Assembly: GCA_903828955.1 (NCBI GenBank)
Contig: CAIKOA010000006.1
Span: 1-64,000, forward strand
Source: an uncultured Microcaldota archaeon
GTDB taxonomy: Archaea; Micrarchaeota; Micrarchaeia; Anstonellales; Bilamarchaeaceae
Direction of reading: 5' to 3'
DNA length: 64,000 nt
A model generated the notes under the pieces. That model worked only from the letters and a program-made list of their open reading frames with translations, did no database searches and was not told where the DNA came from. Numbering within the stretch: position 1 is the first letter of the stretch; each line of letters opens with the position of its first letter. Shown in pieces: positions 59,759 to 64,000 of the stretch. The position numbers were made by a program, and so were the translations under genes.

Positions 59759-60486
59759 GTGTCAGACATCCAAGAAGAAAGAATAAAGCCACAGCACATC
59801 GCCTTCATCCCTGATGGAAATTTGTGAAAACAACCATAAACAGGAGATGGGGCGAACTGCATGGCATTCCGCGCAAGGAGGCCTACGAAACCGGAATCCG
59901 CAAAATCAGCGACATCCTCGGCTGGTGCAGGGACGAGAACATAAGGAACGCGACCTTCTGGGGTTTTTCCACCGAGAATTTCGGCAGGGACCCGAACGAA
60001 ATCTCTTCCCTTTTCGAGCTTTTTGAAAAAGACCTGGTTGCAATCCTTACGCGCAAGAACGATGCCCTGCGGCAGAACGTGCGCGTGCGTTTCTTCGGAA
60101 GAATCAACCTTTTCCCGAAAAAGGTTTACGACCTCCTCCGCAAAGTGGAAGAGATGTCTGCCAACAATACGGATTACAACCTGAACATCCTCCTTGCTTA
60201 CGGAGGAAGGGCGGAAATAGTGGATGCAGCCAACGCCGCGCTTAAGGAAGGCAAAAAAGAGCTTTCTGAAGAAATCCTAAGCGCGCACATGTACACGCAC
60301 GGGCTCCCGGACCCGGACATGATAATCCGCACTTCCGGGGAAAGGCGCACAAGCGGCTTCTTGCCATGGCAAACGGTGTATAGCGAGCTCTATTTCAGCG
60401 AGAAGCTCTGGCCGGATTTTTCACGGGAGGATTTCATGGACGCGCTCCGTTTCTACGAGAAAACGCAAAGGAGATTCGGAAAATGA
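59759..60486 (+). CDS. uppS: Cis-prenyltransferase (UPP/dolichyl-PP synthase), split by 20-nt intron
   Basis: Exon 1 (59759-59819) starts at GTG, the only start after the GAPDH stop in this frame, and encodes VSDIQEERIKPQHIAFIPDGN. As written it hits TGA two codons later. Exon 2 (59840-60486) continues in another frame: RRWGELHGIPRKEAYETG. Joining them gives 235 residues with the catalytic P-D-G-N-R-R-W-motif, FSTENFGRDPNEI and RTSGERRTSGFLPWQ..YSELYF, the normal set and length. Without splicing, the ORF from 59824 lacks the catalytic Asp. Makes the long-chain polyprenyl diphosphate carrier for glycan synthesis. ATGA overlap with the DUF192 gene. Confidence 0.88.
59820..59839 (+). other. 20-nt mRNA intron with bulge-helix-bulge in uppS
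   Basis: Flanking exons pair over 11 bp with one bulged A (59803-59813 with 59841-59852). A 3' bulge AAA (59838-59840), a 4-bp helix ATGG/CCAT (59814-59817, 59834-59837), a 5' bulge AAAT (59818-59821), then a TTGT/ACAA stem with a GAAA loop follow. Cutting after the second nucleotide of each bulge yields GGA-AAC-AGG (G-N-R). The exact cut could be shifted by a few bases with the same product. The first bulge is 4 nt, so the motif is slightly relaxed. Confidence 0.8.
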
Positions 60487-60833
60487 TTGTGGAAAATTTG
60501 CAAAACGGAAAAATCGTAGAATGCAACTCTGCCACAACTTCCTTCCAAAGATTCCGGGGGCTGATGTTCCGCGGGAAAATAATCCCCATCCTCTTTGATT
60601 TCAAAAAGAACGGAATATTCCCAATCCACTCCTTCTTCGTATTCTCCAAATTCGTTGCATTCTATATCTCTTCTGAAGGGGAAATCCTGGAGGTTTACCC
60701 AGTGAACCCCTTCCAGCCTTACGTAAGCAATGTGGGCCCAGCCCGCTACCTTCTGGAAATAGACCATATGCGGGCGGCCTGGTTCAGGAAAGGAGACAAG
60801 GTGAAGATAACATGCTCGGGTGGAAAATCCTAA
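60483..60833 (+). CDS. DUF192 family protein
   Basis: 116 residues. Core SFQRFRGLMFRGKIIPILFDF, FPIHSFFVFSKFVAFYIS, ARYLLEIDHMRAAWFRKGDKVKI matches DUF192, a small beta-barrel family of unknown function; many members are exported but this one has no signal peptide. Overlaps uppS by 4 bp and the next gene by 22 bp. Confidence 0.85.
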   Translation: MIVENLQNGKIVECNSATTSFQRFRGLMFRGKIIPILFDFKKNGIFPIHSFFVFSKFVAFYISSEGEILEVYPVNPFQPYVSNVGPARYLLEIDHMRAAWFRKGDKVKITCSGGKS

Positions 60834-62143
60834 ACGAAGGCGAATATGAATTGCAGCTTCCCCGCTTAAGCGAAGAGGAAGAGCAGGTAATCTCGCTTGT
60901 TGAAGAGCGCTTCAAGGAGGAGGCGCGCAAAAGCGAATTCGCTTCGGATAAGGACGTTCTCTCGCTTCTGCGCAGTTTATTGGTTGAATATTCAGAAAAG
61001 GAAGGAATAATGCTCGACCACGACCAGATCGAATATCTTTCCGAAATGGCCCGCCTCCATATTTACGGATTTGCATTCCTCGACCCGATTCTCAAGGATG
61101 GAAATGTAGAAGAAATAAGCATAATCGGCCTGAACAAGCCCGCCTACGTATTCATCCGCAAAAAAGGCTGGCAGACCGTAAATGCAATGTTCACCGATGA
61201 GAAGGCGCTCACCGATGTAATCAACAAGATGGCCAAGCATCTGGGGAGGAGAATCACCCTCCAGAAGCCCAAACTGAATACGATTCTGCAGGATGGCTCC
61301 CGCCTCCATGCAACCCTCCCCCCTCTTTCAAACGGAGAACTCACCCTAAGAAAATTTACAGAAGAGCCTTTCTCCCCAACCGATTTAATTTCTCTCAAAA
61401 CAATGCCTGCGCGCGCACTTGCCGCCCTCTCCTTCATAATGCAGGCAGACATGTCGCTAATTGTTTCCGGGAACACCGGAAGCGGGAAAACAACCACCCT
61501 GAACACCCTTTTTTCTTTTGTTCCCGCAAACGAGCGCGTAGTTCTCGCAGAGGAAAGCCCGGAAATCCGCATTCCGCACGCACAGCAGGTCCGCCTCATT
61601 GCAAACGAGGAAATGGGGGTTTCCCTAAAGGATTTGGTTTACGATACGCTCAGGATGCGGCCGGACCGCTTCGTAGTTGGCGAAGTCCGAAATAAGCCGG
61701 AAACCGAGGCTCTTTTCGATTCCCTTCTCGGAGGCCAGGCACGCGGCTGCTATGCAACTTTCCATGCGCAAAGCAACGCAGAAACCTTCCGCAGGTTTGC
61801 GCTCTTTGGAGTAAGCGAACTGGATTTCAATTCCATAGATGCAGTCCTTGTGCAGAGGAGGATTCTCCGCTACGACCCGAAGAAGAAAACCAATTCCGAA
61901 ATAAGGAGGATGACCGAAATCTCCTTTGGCCACAACCACCAGGTTCTCTTTTCTTACGTTCCCTCTACAGATTCCTGGAAGGAATCCAGGCTCTCGGATT
62001 TCGCAGAAGGAATCTCCTCTTCCCTTGGAATCTCAGAAAAGGAATTCCAGAAGGAGTTTGCAGAAAGGGAGAAATTCCTCAAAAAGGGCAGGAAGTTCAG
62101 CGAGTTCTTCGCGGATTTCCAGAAAAAGTTCTATGGGTTGTGA
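60812..62143 (+). CDS. Second type II/IV secretion ATPase (TadA/VirB11-like)
   Basis: 443 residues. N-terminal helical domain, EISIIGLNKPAYVFIRKKGWQ, GSRLHATLPPLSNGELTLRKF, Walker A GNTGSGKTTT (near 220), VLAEESPEIRIP, MRPDRFVVGEVRNKPETEALFDSLLGGQ (Walker B) and ATFHAQSNAETFRRF. Differs from the ATPase at 43608: no winged helix in front, and closer to CpaF/TadA. Works with the TadC fusion downstream; no pilin gene follows inside the window. Confidence 0.92.
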   Translation: MLGWKILNEGEYELQLPRLSEEEEQVISLVEERFKEEARKSEFASDKDVLSLLRSLLVEYSEKEGIMLDHDQIEYLSEMARLHIYGFAFLDPILKDGNVEEISIIGLNKPAYVFIRKKGWQTVNAMFTDEKALTDVINKMAKHLGRRITLQKPKLNTILQDGSRLHATLPPLSNGELTLRKFTEEPFSPTDLISLKTMPARALAALSFIMQADMSLIVSGNTGSGKTTTLNTLFSFVPANERVVLAEESPEIRIPHAQQVRLIANEEMGVSLKDLVYDTLRMRPDRFVVGEVRNKPETEALFDSLLGGQARGCYATFHAQSNAETFRRFALFGVSELDFNSIDAVLVQRRILRYDPKKKTNSEIRRMTEISFGHNHQVLFSYVPSTDSWKESRLSDFAEGISSSLGISEKEFQKEFAEREKFLKKGRKFSEFFADFQKKFYGL

Positions 62144-62145
62144 GA

Positions 62146-63741
62146 ATGCTAAAATCTCTCTTCAAGCTCTCGGAAAGCCTTCCTCCCCTTCCCGTCAAAA
62201 CTTCTTCCGCAAAATATGCGCTTAAATTCGATGCAGACCCGGGGAAATACGCAACCCTCTGCCTTCTGCTCTCGTTTTTCCCATCCTTTCTTCTCTCGCT
62301 TATTTTCATACAGGAACTCCTCTTTATCTTTGCAGCCTTTTTCCTCTTCCTCGCCTTGTTCTTCATCCTTTTGCTCATGCTCCCCAAATCCGTATTCGAA
62401 AAGCACAGAAGGGAGGTGGAAGCAGAGCTCCCTCTTTTCCTGCGCACCCTCAGCATGCTCCTGGAATTGAAAATCCCCTTCCACACCGCGCTCGAAACCC
62501 TTTCCAGGGAGCAGTTTGCGATTTCCCCTGAGCTCCGGGCAGCAGTAAAAGAAATAAAAAGGGGCGCAACCGTTGAATCCGCGCTCGCAACCCTTGCAAA
62601 GGAGTTCGAATCCCTGGAAATAAAGCGCGCAATCGCCCAGGTCCTTTCTTCTTACGAAAGCGGAGGGGGCGCAGAGGCAATCCGCAAGATCTCCGACGAT
62701 TTATTTTCAGTCCAGCAATACCGGCTGAAGGAATTCTCCTCCAAACAATCCATTTTTGCGCTCCTTTTCATCGCGGTTTCCACAATTCTTCCAGCGGTAT
62801 TCCTCATTTTTTCCGTTCTTGGAAAAACCGTTTTCCAAACAGAAGTGGACCCGCTTACCTTTGCATTAACTTTCCTGGTTGGTTTCCCGCTTATTGCAGC
62901 CGGGATAATGTTCGCTTCTTCCCTCTTCTCCCCGGCGCACCTTCTTGAAGGAGAAAAGAAGAGAAGGGAACTTCTAATTCCGCTCGTGCTCTCAATTTTC
63001 TTAGTATTCCTATCCCTTTCTGATTTCAGCCAGCTCATAAAGATGGGGGCTCTCCTCATTTCTCTAGCAATTGCAGTAGTTCTCTTCCTTCCCTCATTCA
63101 GGAGAGGAAGGTACAAGGAAGCGGTTGAAGCGGGCCTCCCGGATGCCCTTCTTTCAGTTTCCGGAAACCCAAAGCTTGCCAGATTGGATTCCATCCTTTC
63201 CACAATGCGCGCATCCGCCTGCCCTCAGCTTGCAAACGAACTCTCAATTTCCATAAAGCAGGCGCACGCAAACATAAAAGCGGAAAAAGTCCTGGAGGAT
63301 TTATGGATGCGCAACTCTTCCCTTATTTTGCGCAGGGTTTGTATGTTCTTCACCTACCTCTTCAATGCAGGGGCGGATGCAGGCAAATACGTGAGCCTGA
63401 TGGCAGAGGATATTTTCCGCCTCTTCGAGTTGCGCAGAGAGCGGCAGAACGCCCTCTCAATCCAGAAGTACACACTCATGTTCGGAGCCATAATCCTCCC
63501 AGTAGTCCTTGGAAATTCCCTTTCCCTAATCGCAAACATTTCGCAATCCCTGGAAATGGGCACAGGAATACTAGAAATCGCCTCCTCCGTAATCCCTGCA
63601 TACATAGTGATCTATTCCCTTCTCGCCTCCTATTTCATTTCCGAAGCCGAAAGCAAGCCATCTTCCTTCCTTATTTACTTCGCTTCCCTCGCAACCGCAG
63701 GCACCATCATCTTTTATCTCTTTTTGGGCACAACCCTCTAG
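62146..63741 (+). CDS. Fused double TadC-type membrane protein
   Basis: 531 residues from ATG 62146 (GTG two codons earlier overlaps the ATPase stop). Two T2SSF units in tandem: unit 1 with LPLFLRTLSMLLELKIPFHTALETLSREQF ... LEIKRAIAQVLSSYESGGGAEAIRKISDDL; unit 2 with the shorter AGLPDALLSVSGNP ... YLFNAGADAGKYVSLMAEDIFRLFELRRER, each surrounded by membrane helices. In the 45-47 kb locus the same pair is two separate genes. Assembly platform for a second filament or secretion system. Confidence 0.87.
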   Translation: MLKSLFKLSESLPPLPVKTSSAKYALKFDADPGKYATLCLLLSFFPSFLLSLIFIQELLFIFAAFFLFLALFFILLLMLPKSVFEKHRREVEAELPLFLRTLSMLLELKIPFHTALETLSREQFAISPELRAAVKEIKRGATVESALATLAKEFESLEIKRAIAQVLSSYESGGGAEAIRKISDDLFSVQQYRLKEFSSKQSIFALLFIAVSTILPAVFLIFSVLGKTVFQTEVDPLTFALTFLVGFPLIAAGIMFASSLFSPAHLLEGEKKRRELLIPLVLSIFLVFLSLSDFSQLIKMGALLISLAIAVVLFLPSFRRGRYKEAVEAGLPDALLSVSGNPKLARLDSILSTMRASACPQLANELSISIKQAHANIKAEKVLEDLWMRNSSLILRRVCMFFTYLFNAGADAGKYVSLMAEDIFRLFELRRERQNALSIQKYTLMFGAIILPVVLGNSLSLIANISQSLEMGTGILEIASSVIPAYIVIYSLLASYFISEAESKPSSFLIYFASLATAGTIIFYLFLGTTL

Positions 63742-63753
63742 AATAGTGATAAG

Positions 63754-64000
63754 ATGGACCCGCTAACTTCCATAATTACCTTCCTTTCCGTCCTCCTCAG
63801 CAACGAGTTCATCTTCTTTGCAGTAGTAGCCGCAATGGTTTTCCTCACTGAAAAAAGAAAAGACAAAAGGGCAAAGATAATCCTTGCAATGATAATCGCC
63901 TGCGTCATGGTGATTGGATTGAAAATGTTCTTTGCAGAGCCCCGCCCGTGCGAAGGCACGGTGGGAATCGTAGGATGCCCCTCCTTCCTTTTCTTCGGCT
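63754..64000 (+). CDS. PAP2-type phosphatase, 3' end beyond window
   Basis: 82 residues visible: MDPLTSIITFLSVLLSNEF, two hydrophobic segments, then the phosphatase motif K-x6-RP (GLKMFFAEPRP), followed by a Cys-rich start of the next segment (GCPSFLFFG). The PSGH and SRxxxxxHxxxD motifs would follow outside. Given uppS 4 kb upstream, it might dephosphorylate polyprenyl diphosphate (inference). Confidence 0.8.
   Translation, partial: MDPLTSIITFLSVLLSNEFIFFAVVAAMVFLTEKRKDKRAKIILAMIIACVMVIGLKMFFAEPRPCEGTVGIVGCPSFLFFG

Noticed and set aside
59824-60486. UppS starting at GTG 59824
   Set aside because: This form lacks the conserved segment up to the catalytic Asp, which is encoded just upstream in another frame with intact homology.
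1-64000. CRISPR array, IS element or restriction/defence island
   Set aside because: No regularly spaced repeats, cas genes, transposase or restriction genes seen; the PIN and Fic genes lack partner antitoxins.

Overview
The window is archaeal. It encodes TFE alpha, fibrillarin, FEN1, aIF6, L39e, L31e, L18Ae, S19e, prefoldin alpha, MBF1, deoxyhypusine synthase and D-aminoacyl-tRNA deacylase DtdA. Promoters are T/A-rich TATA boxes, several so close to the start codon that leaderless mRNAs are likely. Genes are packed with 1-20 bp overlaps. Many single-pass exported proteins of unknown family, a class I (bacterial-type) GAPDH, ADP-forming acyl-CoA synthetase and the small ribosomal operons fit a DPANN-type archaeon (Micrarchaeota/Diapherotrites-like). 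That placement is an inference, not something I could test.

Layout. 0-9.7 kb: NreA-like repair protein (partial), TFE with a lysine-rich tail, fibrillarin, acyl-CoA synthetase alpha/beta, beta-CASP nuclease, Lhr-type helicase. 9.8-18 kb: an operon of three exported proteins (the first frameshifted), methionine aminopeptidase, another membrane-anchored exported protein. 18.1-23 kb: an intron-containing tRNA-Arg and a giant ~1566-residue membrane protein. 23-29 kb: DUF357-rsmA, then the classical archaeal operon S19e, PDCD5-like, L39e, L31e, aIF6, L18Ae, prefoldin alpha, FtsY, PIN. 29-34.6 kb: pheS embedded in a tightly overlapping envelope operon that includes a membrane-anchored winged-helix protein. 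34.7-38.1 kb: a likely abundant exported protein, a Fic protein with its own palindrome-rich promoter, NUDIX, lipoprotein, tRNA-Gln. 38.3-47.9 kb: a type IV pilus-like locus: KaiC-like ATPase, vWA pilin-like tip candidate, four small pilin-like proteins, secretion ATPase, two TadC/ArlJ-type membrane proteins, major pilin. 48-58.7 kb: tRNA-Cys, deoxyhypusine synthase, tRNA-Lys with a duplicated 3' half, dtdA, PHP, FEN1, MBF1, site-2-type protease, tRNA-Val, GT2 glycosyltransferase. 58.7-64 kb: class I GAPDH, cis-prenyltransferase, DUF192, a second secretion ATPase, a fused double TadC protein, and a PAP2 phosphatase cut by the window end.

Most notable: the cis-prenyltransferase gene is interrupted by a 20-nt segment exactly inside its catalytic DGN-RRW motif. 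The segment and its flanks fold into a bulge-helix-bulge, the substrate of the tRNA splicing endonuclease. Removing 20 nt at the canonical bulge positions restores the reading frame and the motif. The tRNA-Arg in this window carries the same kind of intron, so the organism evidently has the splicing machinery. This looks like a very short archaeal mRNA intron. The second highlight is the pilus locus with a vWA protein carrying a class III pilin leader and an insertion in the metal-binding loop, and a KaiC-like ATPase at its head reminiscent of ArlH.
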